Assembly: GCF_000005505.3 (NCBI RefSeq)
Contig: NC_016131.3
Location: 9,197,501-9,261,500, forward strand
Reading direction: 5' to 3'
Source: Brachypodium distachyon
Lineage: Eukaryota > Streptophyta > Magnoliopsida > Poales > Poaceae
DNA length: 64,000 nucleotides
Shown here: piece by piece, positions 45,991-57,789 of the stretch
How the letters are laid out: the number at the start of each line of letters is the position of its first letter
Position numbering within the stretch: the first letter of the stretch is position 1
Notes under the pieces: model-generated
What the model saw: only the letters and a program-made list of their open reading frames with translations
Told to the model about the DNA's origin: nothing
Database searches by the model: none
Made by a program: the position numbers and the translations under genes

Positions 45991-48900
45991 ATGTCGGTTC
46001 CGCCCTCCGGCCATCGCCAGGTTCCTCCCCCTCTCCCGTCAGCCTCCTCGGTTCATTTCCTCCCTGTCTTACTATTTTTTCTCGCAGGTGTCCCTGAGGG
46101 GGTCGAGTGCGAGGGAGATCACTCGCGACGCGCTGCTGCAGAAGGTCTCCGAGGAGCGGCAGCTCCGTAGCCACCTCCGTCGTGCCGCCGCCGCCGCCAT
46201 CACGATCCAGGTACCACGAGCCTCTCCTAAGCCACGCCTGTTAGGCGCTGCTTATTGCGTACCCACCAACACCAGCCTACCCACGCTACCTAATCCTATC
46301 TGAAATCTGATTGCTGCTCTCGTCCGTGGAGCTGTGTTCTCAAATTATGTCGGTTTTTTAGCAGATCTGGTCTATGGCAAACAATTGATATGAATACTTT
46401 AGGAACACTGATTTGATTGACCTGAAACGCGTGGCCCCGTGCTAAGATATTTCTCGGAGTTCGCTAAAACTTTTGTTCACTGGATGCAAGTAGATGTTGC
46501 TGTTGCCAAATTTGGGAGTTGGATTCAGGTTTGCGCATGACCATCCTAATGAAATGAGGACGTCAGGTTTTTTAACCTCGAATTGAGAATGGAAAGTCAG
46601 AAAACTGTGAACAAACCCTAAATACCAAGTTCCAAGTACACAGCGATTTTACCTCCATGTTGGATAAACTATCCATTTGCCGACGAGTACCATTCGTGCC
46701 CCCAATATGACAAATAACTTGATATATTATTTTTTTCGTTCATATTTTTTAATCACTCCCGAGGCACCTAAAGTTTGTAGATCTACAGGCCTAATCTAAT
46801 ATGTTTCCTGGTGATTCCTTTGTGTAATTTTTTCTGCTAACTATTGAGAGAAAAACTAATACTCCCTCCGATCCTAAATCGTTGTCGAAATATTACATGT
46901 ATCTAGACACTTTTTAAGAATGGATACATCCATATTTGAACAAATTTGAGTCAAGAATTTAGGATCAGAGGGAGTAATAAACAAAGCACAATGGACATGG
47001 CCTCAAACTGTTAATGTGAAGAGCCAGATATTTGTTGTGCTTTGCTTGAATGATTTTTGTGTTGTATACCCATTAATGGACCATATCCTGTTGTTCTTGA
47101 AATTGTGCCAGCGAGTATGGAGAAGGTACCATGTCATAAGAAAGGTTTCAGAACAACTTCATGAAGAGTGGGATGCATTAATAAACAACCAGCTTGACGT
47201 CAACCCGACAAATCAATGGATCTCAAGCAAGATGCTTAGGCCATTTATTTTCTTCACTACTCAACCATCAAGCTGGTACAAGGGGAAGCAAACCAAGACT
47301 GTTAAGTCTATCTCAACATGCTTCAAAATCATCTTGAATAGCATAAACTCAATGGGTATGCCTTGTGACTAATCAAACTTTTTATTTGTACCAGTTTTGC
47401 TGTTTGTGGCCAGCTTGAACATTTTAGGAATTTATTCCTCTTTTCCATAGGAAGCTAATAGAGCACAGACATTGTATAAGGATGACCTTATTTTAAAATG
47501 TAGTCAATTGTAAATTTAACAAAATAAGCTACTCCGTATTATATAGCACATACATTGTATTGCAATATTTTTATTTACTGGCAGTTGAAAGAACACAATA
47601 TGACAAGCATAGAACGCCAGTTTTTTCTTCGACCCAAACAACTTGAGATTCTCTAGTCAATTATCTAATTAAGGCAATGTAGATGTCGTAGCCTCATAAG
47701 TCAGACTGATGTTTTGCAACCTTTTTATTTTCACCTTCTTTTCTAGAATTGCCACTGCCTGTGAACTTGATATCTGGGGTTTATGGTATTTTTAACAAAA
47801 TTGATAGATCGTATGGCAATTTTATCGATGGCCTCATTGGTATAAACATTATTCATAATCCATGATGGTAGCTTCTAGATTATTATTTGAAACCAATGAA
47901 GTACTTTGAATTTTAATTTAACATGTAGACCAAGCTTGGGTAGATAAGAATCGTGAAGTGGGCCCAAGGTTTATGCCTTCTACATGGTAACCTTTTGTTA
48001 ATGACAGACCAGATTCATACTGACTACTGACAGGAGCTCGCCAGCATGCATATTTGAAGATAATATAACATTATTATGTGATTATACAGAACCAGACTGT
48101 GATGATAGCAAGATCATACTGAGTTGCTATATGGTAAATTAGGTTAAGCACCGAGAGTTGGAACTGAACTAGATTTAGTCTTGCCTCAAAGAACCAAATT
48201 GTTTCAGCAGGTAACCTTCAGAAGATGCACTATACTTTTCAACTGACATGTATCTTTTCTATGTAGATGCCAGCAAAAACTTCTGTTCCTTTGCTATGGG
48301 TTTGCCAGAGGAGAGGTCTATTTGGCTTTATCAGGCAAAAAAGCTGATTTCGCTGTGCTCTTGCATCCTTGCCATGCGTGATCATTCTTATTGCAAGGAT
48401 GTAAACATGGTTGAAATTACTGCTATTGCCATGCGGTTGGCCATCTCACTAACTGATTGCAAAACATGGAAAAACTTGAAAAGTGGGAATGTTAAAGCTG
48501 CTGATGCCTCTGTGGAGACCTTGATTGAATTTATTGGTGCAAGCCATAGTGGTACATATAGCTGTGTTAGGAGATATATAAAAAGTTTTGGTCCTCATGT
48601 TAACTCAGGGAAGATAGATCCTGCAACTGCACCAGATGATCAGCTCCTGATTACTGCTAGTGCAGTCACTGTTGCATTACGACCTTTCCAATCTGCAAGA
48701 GCAGACATGGGCGTTGATCTAGCTGGTGTTGCAAAGGAGTACTTCACACTTGTACTCACAATTCCTTATCTTTGCAAACGCCTGCCGCCTCTTCTGTTAC
48801 CTGCTCTAAAACACATATCTGTGCTGCAACCGTCTCTCAGCATTGTACTGGTAAGAGTCATAAAATTTTCATTTGCACTTTGGTATTTGGCACACTGTTG

Positions 48901-51900
48901 CATTAATCTTCAATAGAAGCATTTACTCTCCAATGAGGCAAGGAGTCTGACCTTAAACTGATACATTCTTGTACTGCTGACATTATAATTAGTTGCAGCT
49001 TGCAAAGCTGTGCGTTATACTTGATACAGTAATATTTTTCTAGTTATAATTGCTTTATTCTAAGAAGTATTTGCTCTATTGGTGGTCAATTTACTGCTCT
49101 ACACGTCCATATGCTGGTGTAACAACGTACCATCATAAGACAGCAATACTAGCTATAGAAAACTTAATTTGGTATGCGGGTGGCTCAGTGGTAAGTGAAT
49201 TAGTCGCGAGTTTGTGCAAGATCATGAATTATTCCATTATCATGTACCACCTATCTCCAAGTCCTTAGCTTTAGCAATTCGAAGTGACAACAGATCATTT
49301 TGGCATCTCAATATAAATCGTTGATTCAAACAGATTTTTATGAGACCTTGGCAATTGGAATGCTTATCCTTCTAAGGGTCAACACTCTGTTTACAAAAAA
49401 ATTCACGATGTCTTTGATGTTTTATTATTAAGATTGGCATGTAAATGTCGAATTGATCAAGCCATGGCAGGTGGTAGCAGACTTCCAAGGACAAAATATT
49501 TGAAGAAATAGCTAAACTGGAGCAGTCAGAGGTTTCTAGTGTTGGTGCCAGTATCATTCCCTACTGTGGTTGGGCTCTTGGGAATCTTGTAAATTTGGCC
49601 ACAGAGCAGGATGATGTATCCAATTCGGGTTGCTTCATTCAAGGGCTAGATTGTTGCCTATATATTAATGCTATTAACTTTATTTCCCAAAACTTACTGA
49701 AAAGTTTCGAGGAAAGCAAGGGGATGCTTCAATATGTTGGTGATAGTGACGCTGCTACATCAGTTACTGAAGAAACTGACACGGATGACAACAGCTGCAT
49801 GAGAATATTATTTATGGACCTTCTAAAGCCAGTTTACCAGCAGTGGCACCTAAGAAAGCTATTGGCATTGGCAAAGGAGGATGTTTCCCGCAAGAGGGAA
49901 ACCAACCATGACCCAACCCTGAAGCAGATTCATTCTCGGAGCCTAAAATTGACAGATGTTATATGCTTTTACTATTACATGCTCAGAATTTTCTCTTTGC
50001 TGAGCCCATCTATTGCCTCATTGCCTATTCTCAACATGCTCTCATTCACCCCAGGATTTCTTGTTGATTTGTGGGGGGAGTTAGAAATATCTATTTTTGG
50101 CCAACCTATCCACAAATCACAGGAATCTGAGCATGATAAACAATTTGCCACAAGTAGTTCTGGAGAGCAAATATCCTCCACAAGGCAAAGAAGGAATGCC
50201 AAGGACACTGCAGGCAAGTGGGTAAATGTGCTCCAGAAGATTACAAGAAAATCAAGTGATGCCGATGACACCAATTTGAGTGGCATTCCTTTAAATTCTG
50301 AGAATTCTAATGATGATGCATTAATCATGTGGGATATTGGAGCTATGAGACAAGGTTCTGAAGGTATTGGAAAGGATTTAATACACATGTTGCATCTATT
50401 CTGTGCAATATACACACATCTATTACTAGTTCTAGATGATATTGAGTTTTATGAGAAACAGGTATCATTGCCTCACCCGTATTCCCCACATTTCCCTTTT
50501 CTCTCCACCTATGTAATGATGATGTGCTTTTCTCTTCTCTTATTCCACAGGTTCCTTTCACTATAGAGCAACAACGAAAGATTGCATCAGTGCTCAATAC
50601 TTTTGTATACAATTCTTTCATCCAGAATAGTGGAAGCAACAACAGGCCTCTTATAGATGTAACTGTGAGATGCCTTAATCTACTCTATGAAAGGGATAGC
50701 AGGCATAGGTTTTGTCCCATTTCTCTGTGGTTGGCACCTGCCAGAACGGGTAGAATTCCGATTGCAGCTGCTGCCAGAGCCCATGAGGCAGCCTTTGCTA
50801 CTTTGTCAGGAACTACTTCAGGCATTGCTACCCGCAGCTCTGTACTTACCACGGTACCACATGTATATCCATTTGAGGAGAGGTATTCAACTGGATTAAC
50901 TCTTGAATAGTTCGGCACATTGAACCTTATAATCATTTGCATATTCTATTATTTTGTTACTTGCATAGGTATATCGATTTGAGGAGAGGTATTCAACTGT
51001 ATTTAGCTCTTGAATAGTTCAGCACATTGAACCTTACTACTCCCTCCGTTTAGGTTTATAAGGCCCACACGGAATTTTATGTCAAACTTTGACCAAAAAT
51101 TACATCGGTAATATGAGATTATTGCGGCACAAAAAAATATCTTGTTGGATTCGTATTGAAAAACTCTTTCTAATGGTATAACTTTTATATACATGTACTA
51201 AATATAATTTGAATAATTGTTGGTCAGAGTGTGGCACAAACTTCAATAGGAGCCTTATATACCCAAACGGAGGGAGTATCATTTACATATTCTATCATTT
51301 TGTTACCTACATAGTCTATTTGTAGATCCAACAGGGATTGACTTGCATACCATGATTGTCTGCATCCTTGATTCTTTTTTCTTGCCATCTAAAATCTTAT
51401 GTTTCTTGATATACTGCTTTTTTTATTAACTTTTTGTTTTTGTTATTGGAAGTTCACCTGGCAAAGCCGTATCTATTGGTTGAGAGAAGTTTAACATACT
51501 CCTCTTCCTGTGTTGTTTCCACTTGCAATGCTTCATTTGACCAAAGGCCCAAACCTCAATATCATTACCATGACTAAAAAAAAAGGTTTCAATGTTGCAT
51601 TACTGTTTCCTAACATTTTTATCTGAGGTTTTTTAAATTTAGGCGAAACATTGGCAGGAGACTTTCCACTGTGTGGCCTTTTAGTGGCTGTCTTACGCTC
51701 ATATTGCACTATAGCACTTGATGTAATGCTGCACAGGCTTGAAACTCAAATACTGAATGTAACATCTTAGCAGTGCATATGTTTTAGATATGTAATTTAT
51801 TTTACAAGAAGTGTACATTTATTTATTAATATTTTAGCATTTCATCTGGCACTAACTACCCTTCACATCATTTGATGGATTTTACCCAGAGTGCAAATGT

Positions 51901-54900
51901 TTAGAGAATTTATTGAGTTAGACAAAGCGTCACGGAGAGTTACTGGTGAAGTCTCTGGACCAGGTCCAGGATCCATCGAGATAGTTATTCGTCGAGGTCA
52001 CATCGTTGAAGATGGATATAGGCAGTTGAATTGTCTTAGATCAAAGTTGAAATCTTGCATTCATGTGTCCTTTGTCAGTGAATGTGGCCTTCCGGAAGCT
52101 GGTTTGGACTATGGGGGTCTATCAAAGGAGTTCTTAACTGATGTATCTAAGGCTGCCTTCAGTCCTGAGTATGCCTCTTGAGAAACTTCTAGCCCTTAAT
52201 CTTTTTCTCCAATACAAAAGTTTTTTTTTCATCGATGCTATCTTCTTATATCTTCTCTTGGCAGATATGGACTATTTTCACAAACATCAACATCTGATAG
52301 TAGCTTAATTCCAAGTAATTCTGCTAAGCTTTTGGACAATGGCATTGACATGATTGAATTTCTTGGCCGAATCGTGGGCAAAGCACTCTACGAGGGGATT
52401 CTGTTGGAGTACTGTTTTTCACAAGTCTTTGTGCAAAAACTTCTAGGGCGCTATAGTTTTTTGGATGAATTATCAACACTTGATTCTGAGCTTTATAGAA
52501 GTCTAATGCAGCTCAAGGTATTTGTTTGTTGTTTCTTTTTTATAATGTCTATTCTTTATAATCTTGGCTTGATGGAAGTTGTATTTCAGAAATAAATACT
52601 TACTGTGTTATTCCAGTCTTCAAGTGTCTTTCCATTTATTATGTTCAAGATAAGTGGTTATTGGTACCTGTAGTCTGTAGAAGTCAATACAAGGGATTTA
52701 AAATCTATTTTAGGAATAGAAGCAACTCCATGGCCAGTTCTGCTTCTTGATAATTACTTGTGATAACAGCTCCAAAACTGCGAAAACAAATTTGGGACTC
52801 AAATTTACGAACCGGACTAAAACAGTTGAATTTAAATTAGGATTTTCAAACCATAGAGGTTTGGGATTCTCAAGGAGCACCATCTTCTATGATATATGTT
52901 TTTCATCTGTTTTCTGAATCCTGGTCAATACCATGCATTCACTACAATTCATTATAGCTTTAACAAAGTTCTTGTCATTTATTTAAAGGTTAATTGGATG
53001 TATGCCACTCTCTATTCTACTGGTTGGAGATATACCATTACAAAAACTTGACTTGGAAAAATGCCACTCTAACTTTCGTATACCTCTATCAATGCCATTC
53101 TGTCCACTTAAGACCAATAAGTGTTCATAAAATACATGTATTTCAGCGTATACAACAGTATTTACCATAATACCCCTATTTACAACGTTCAGCAGTACGT
53201 TCGAGTCTTCCAGGCGCCATAAAGGTTAAAAAAAAGTCAAATTTGGCCCAAAATTCAATCTTCTCAGAGAAATCTATAATAATTACAGAAAATAAAAAAA
53301 CAGTAATATGAGTCCACCGTTGGGGACGGGATATGAGGAATGCGTGGGGAATAAGAGGAATAAAACTGTTTGACTTGGGATGGGAAAAAAATTGTTCGTA
53401 TAGAGCTATGGCTCTACGTATTTAGACGGTATACGTGCTGGTATTGGACAAAATGGCATGAATAGAGATATAAAAAAGTAGAGTGGCATTTCTCCAAGTC
53501 AAGTTTTTGTAATGGCATATCTCTAACCGGTGAAAATTATAATGGCATAGATCCAATTAACCCTTTATTTAATCCTCATTCCTGAGTAAAGTGTATTGTG
53601 GTACTTGGATTAATAATTCTGTATTAAGTCCTGAGATAAAGGTGGATTTAGCTATAGACTACCTACAGTATTTTGTTTGGATATATTTCTGATAAAATTA
53701 TTGGAATTATGTTATCTTTCTGATAAACTTTAATGGAGATGTGTTATCATCTTTCTGACAACAACTATACTTGGTTGCCTTTGCATCAAACAGCACTATG
53801 AGGGGGACGTTGAGGACCTTTGTTTGGATTTTACGCTGACTGAAGAGTTCGGTGGGAAAAGAATTGTGCATGAATTGAGACCTGGCGGTAAAAACATCTC
53901 TGTTACAAATGAAAATAAATTGCACTACGTTCACGCGATAGCAGACTACAAGCTTAACCGTCAGGTTTGTTACTTGGCTAACTTTTCTAAAGCTTTTGTT
54001 CTGTATCAGTGAGCAACCTTTTAATAAAATCATAATCCCTGCAGATAATTCCTTTTTCAAATGCATTTTATAGAGGACTCAGTGATCTCATCTCACCATC
54101 CTGGCTGAGTTTGTTCAATGCAAATGAATTTAACCAGGTAACTCTCTCATCCCTTATGGATGAAACTAAAGTTCCCTTTGTGGATGGTACTGAAAATGAA
54201 TTTAAAATTTCTTAATAGGAATAATATACATTCAAATTCTATGATTCTACTTGAATGCAAACATCTATTTCAGATAAAACAATACTCCCTGCGTTCCTTT
54301 TTATAAGATGTTTTGGCAGGTCATTTTGGCTAGCCAAAACCTGTTACAAAAAGGAAGTATGGTGTTTTCTTTGTTGCGATGCAGTTTTGGAAACAAAAGC
54401 TGTTGATTTAAATAGTAGGAACCAATATAGTACTTCATATTTTATACTACCTCCATCCAACTATAGTGGGCATATTAGGTTTCCTTTGACCAATCCTTTG
54501 ACTAAAGATTAATTCATTTACGTGTGACTAATGTAATCAAAATCATAACTATAGGGAAGTAGTACTTTTTTATACAAATACAATGATATCATTGTTATGT
54601 CATATAATTGTGTATTAATGAAGTAATTCTTGGTCAAAGTGTTGGTCAAAACAAAGCTAATATGTCCAATATTGTTGGACGGAGGTAGTATTCAAATTCA
54701 AAATGGGCACATCAATCACAAAAAAACTAATCTTTGCTGCCAAAGACAGAAACATATCATCAATGCATTGATAAATGATGAGTGCCAAAAGTACTATATG
54801 GCTGATAAATAGGTGAAAATTTAATGTGAACCCATGCCCATATGCATCCCTCAGTAGTATACTAACTTTTGCACTTCAAAAGTTCCCGGATATTTGTAGC

Positions 54901-57033
54901 ATTATAACATGTCAGCCAGTTACTGTATGTATACATGGCATGCAAACTTTTGTGCAAAATTTATGTTCATATGTAAACTGCACAAGAAAAAGAGGGTTTT
55001 TAAGACAACATGCAAAACAAGCATCTGTACATATTCTCATTAAGAGAAGCAATTAGATAACAAGAGTTGGGCAGGAAGTGCCCGGATCAAAAGATCACAA
55101 ACACAACAGGCAACACACACACACAGCTTCTCATGGCAGTTCATGCAACCGGTTATTGGAAGCCTGCCGCCATCTCCCTGCCTCGGCCTTAAAGTCATTC
55201 ACCCTACAAAGGAGGTCCTTAGTTAACCCCTGGAACACAGTCGTGTTACTGTTACATTTCCGGCAAATGGACCAACATTGAGGGAGCTTGTACTCATCTT
55301 TTGTAATATAAGCCTACTTTTTGGAGAGCGCAAACAACCGTTTTTGTGCATAGTGTTTTGCATGTACACATATTTTAACATGTTACTATTAATTTTTTGG
55401 GGGATCTGATATGCACAAGTACTCAAGCCTTAAGGGGGACCTAGGCTTCTTAAAATCTACTTCCAAATTCCTATTTCTAGTACTTCGTATCTGTTCTAGC
55501 ATTTGCAGTTTAGTGCTTGATTCCTCTGGAGTTAAGTTTCAAAAATTAAATTGTGATAATCCACACATTTGTTTGCACTGCTAATATCTAATTTCACAAA
55601 CAGTTACTTTCAGGTGGATCCCAGGATTTTGATGTTGATGATCTGCGGAACAACAGCAAGTACACTGGTGGTTATACTGAGTCAAGTCGAACTATTAAAC
55701 TCTTCTGGGAGGTATGTGTATTTGTCTTATTTTGCTGATTTAACTTGATGCCTATGGCCAGCATTGGGTATAAAGTTATATGTTGATGCCTATGGCCAAT
55801 CATACAAACTCCCCTTGGACCAGTTGATGGTCCAGATTTCAGGGCATTGAGAGGGTGGAGCCCATACAAATAACTTTCAGTATATGACTTAGTTAGTGAG
55901 AGAACCATTGATAATGTTGCACTCTAAGCTCTAATCATTTATCAAATTTTCCAAAAATTGAAAACTCGGCATGTTTACACTTCACAGTTGAAACCTGTAC
56001 CCACCCACAAACTCACAGACAGACAAACAAAGCTGTTTGATACTTACAGCGTCGTGTAGAACTTGATAGCCACAGTGAATGCATATTTCTTTTTACCTGC
56101 CAGCTTTGCTGCCGATTTGTAGGGACTGGACTAGCAGATATTTGTTTGCAATTGGTATTTTAGTAGATGGACGAATAGACTTACTCCATGATGTCTGCGA
56201 GAATTATAATGCTGACAATTTAGACTCCTAGTGTTTATTGCTGTCATGCTACTTGTTCAGGCTGCTTGCATTTTGTCACCTGCCTCTTTTGTACGAAATG
56301 CTATCTGTTGAATATGGCCATTTAGTCCTTTGCTGTGCGTTGGCATGGTATGCACACAATCAACTGATCTAACAAAATCTGTTTTCTCTGACCAACTGCA
56401 TAAAAAAATTTCTTGCGGTGATTCTCATAGAATTATTCACGAGGACTGAAGTGAAATGTTCATAATAGCATATATGCTGGGTATTGGAATATGCAGGTTA
56501 TCAAAGGATTTAAGCCAACAGAACGTTGCCTGCTACTAAAGTTTGTGACAAGCTGTTCACGGGCTCCATTACTTGGATTCAAGTACTTGCAGCCTTCTTT
56601 CACAATTCACAAGGTTGATTAAGCAGCTTGACTGATATATCTAGTTCTGCATGTGTCGTCCATTGACTGTTCCGTATTTTTTCACTCCTTGATTTATCCA
56701 TGGGACGTTGTTTACTTAGGTCCCATGTGATGTAACACTTTGGGCTACAATTGGGGGGCAAGACGTGGATCGTCTTCCATCTGCTTCTACATGCTACAAT
56801 ACGCTCAAGGTGCAAACACATAATATCCTTGTCTCCTCTCCCTGCTGATTCCATAATATGTTTAAACTGTTCGTCCTAATTCTAAGAATAGCTCCCCAGT
56901 GAGCATTGGTTGACATATAATTTATCTTGTTTCTTTGGATGTGTTGCAGCTTCCAACGTACAAGCGGTCGAGCACGCTGAGGAGCAAGCTGCTATACGCA
57001 ATCAGCTCAAATACTGGGTTTGAACTCTCATAG
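45991..57033 (+). CDS. UPL7: HECT-type E3 ubiquitin ligase UPL7
   Basis: Fourteen exons: 45991..46020, 46088..46210, 47112..47355, 48267..48850, 49481..50461, 50551..50882, 51890..52168, 52265..52517, 53794..53964, 54045..54137, 55604..55711, 56497..56613, 56720..56809, 56950..57033; 1162 aa, close to Arabidopsis UPL7. The N-terminus has [20 protein letters not shown] and an IQ motif split by intron 2 ([15 protein letters not shown]), a possible calmodulin site. The middle is helical and mostly uncharacterised. The HECT domain occupies about residues 790-1162: [36 protein letters not shown] and the catalytic cysteine in [10 protein letters not shown] (Cys1130). It should accept ubiquitin from an E2 on that cysteine and pass it to substrates, which are unknown. 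Introns carry five MITEs; intron 6 holds a duplicated splice-site region. Confidence 0.95.
46862..46974. mobile_element. Stowaway MITE in UPL7 intron 2
   Basis: A 113-bp element, CTCCCTCCGATCCTAAATCG to AATTTAGGATCAGAGGGAG, TA on both sides. It is the same subfamily as the copy at 4481, in opposite orientation. Confidence 0.9.
50863..51314 (+). repeat. Tandem duplication of the UPL7 exon 6 / intron 6 boundary
   Basis: Copy 1 (50863-50968, 106 bp) contains the last 20 nt of exon 6, its donor and 86 nt of intron. Copy 2 begins at 50969, is split by the Stowaway MITE at 51040-51276 and resumes at 51277-51314. Both copies keep GTATATC(C/G)ATTTGAGGA and the GAG|GTATTC donor. Copy 1 ends in a pyrimidine-rich stretch and TTGCATAG, so copy 2 starts directly after an acceptor-like AG. 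Confidence 0.85.
51040..51276. mobile_element. Stowaway-like MITE in UPL7 intron 6
   Basis: A 237-bp element, CTCCCTCCGTTTAGGTTTAT to TATATACCCAAACGGAGGGA then G, flanked by TA. It lies inside copy 2 of the intron 6 duplication, so it inserted after that duplication. Confidence 0.9.
52987..53563. mobile_element. Mutator-type MITE in UPL7 intron 8
   Basis: A 577-bp element with long imperfect terminal inverted repeats of about 110 bp (left: GGTTAATTGGATGTATGCCA; right, in reverse: GGTTAATTGGATCTATGCCA; both followed further in by ACAAAAACTTGACTTGG). The flanks are a perfect 9-bp duplication, TTTATTTAA (52978-52986, 53564-53572). No coding capacity. Confidence 0.9.
54284..54359. mobile_element. 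Degenerate Stowaway-like hairpin in UPL7 intron 10
   Basis: CTCCCTGCGTTCCTTTTTAT and, at the other end, ACAAAAAGGAAGTA are remnants of the arms, with TTTTGGCAGGT/ACCTGTT inner complementarity. The right arm has decayed. Confidence 0.6.
54447..54688. mobile_element. Stowaway-like MITE in UPL7 intron 10
   Basis: A 242-bp element, CTACCTCCATCCAACTATAG to ATATTGTTGGACGGAGGTAG, flanked by TA (54445-54446, 54689-54690). Inner arms TTTGACCAATCCTTTGAC/GGTCAAAGTGTTGGTCAAA also pair. Confidence 0.85.
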
Positions 57034-57789
57034 AGGTACACGCACATTCTACCAGGTCTGTCATGTTTGTACAGCGAAATTGGACCAGAAACGTGAACCG
57101 ATCCGGCAAACAATTCACTTGTTGTAACTATTAGTGTTCACTGCTGTAAATGTATCTGCTTATTGAACTCCGCTGCTTATTGCAGCCCTATCTGAACGAC
57201 AGCTTGTTTGAAGGAAGTAAATTCATCTGCCCATTTTTATAAATAATTTAGTTACTGCTCGCGAACTGTTGGAAAGTTTGTTCCATCCTGAAAACTTGGC
57301 AGTGCATTGAAAGCGCCTCAGATGGCCGTGCAGTGGCTTGGGCGCTTGGCACATGAAGGCTGCTGACTAGCGGGGCCTGTCCGCTCAGGCGCATTGATCG
57401 GTGGCACGAGCTTTGCATCATGAGCAGATGAGCTATCTACAGTACTAAATGCCGCTTGCACAGCAAAGAGGAAAAACCACGGTAATCTGATTAAACGTCA
57501 ACGTACGGATATTGCTAGCTCATTTTTAGGCTATCTTACAAAATTTATTATTACCATCCTACATGGATTACACAAAAATTATCAAAAGCATCCAGTACCG
57601 ACAATATTACATAGCAGCACACTCACACACACCACTCTGAAGCAAATGCAAAACGTACGCTAAGCTAGCTACACCAAACCTAAGGATCATGCATGTCCAG
57701 CAAGCAAGCCAACAGGGATAGATGAAGTCGCATCACAAGCTAGCAACACAGGTAGAGAGGAGACGATCGATGCCATGCATCCATGGGGA
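57034..57789. other. Intergenic between convergent UPL7 and GDSL genes
   Basis: The two genes end towards each other, so this 756-bp space should hold both 3' untranslated regions. No further gene is visible. Confidence 0.6.

Noticed and set aside
45767..46303. 178-codon plus-strand open frame across UPL7 exons 1-2
   Set aside because: It reads through intron 1; only the part in the UPL7 frame after the ATG at 45991 and after 46088 is real.
49175..49235. tRNA-like A box (GTGGCTCAGTGGTAAG)
   Set aside because: There is no matching B box or acceptor stem; it lies in a UPL7 intron.
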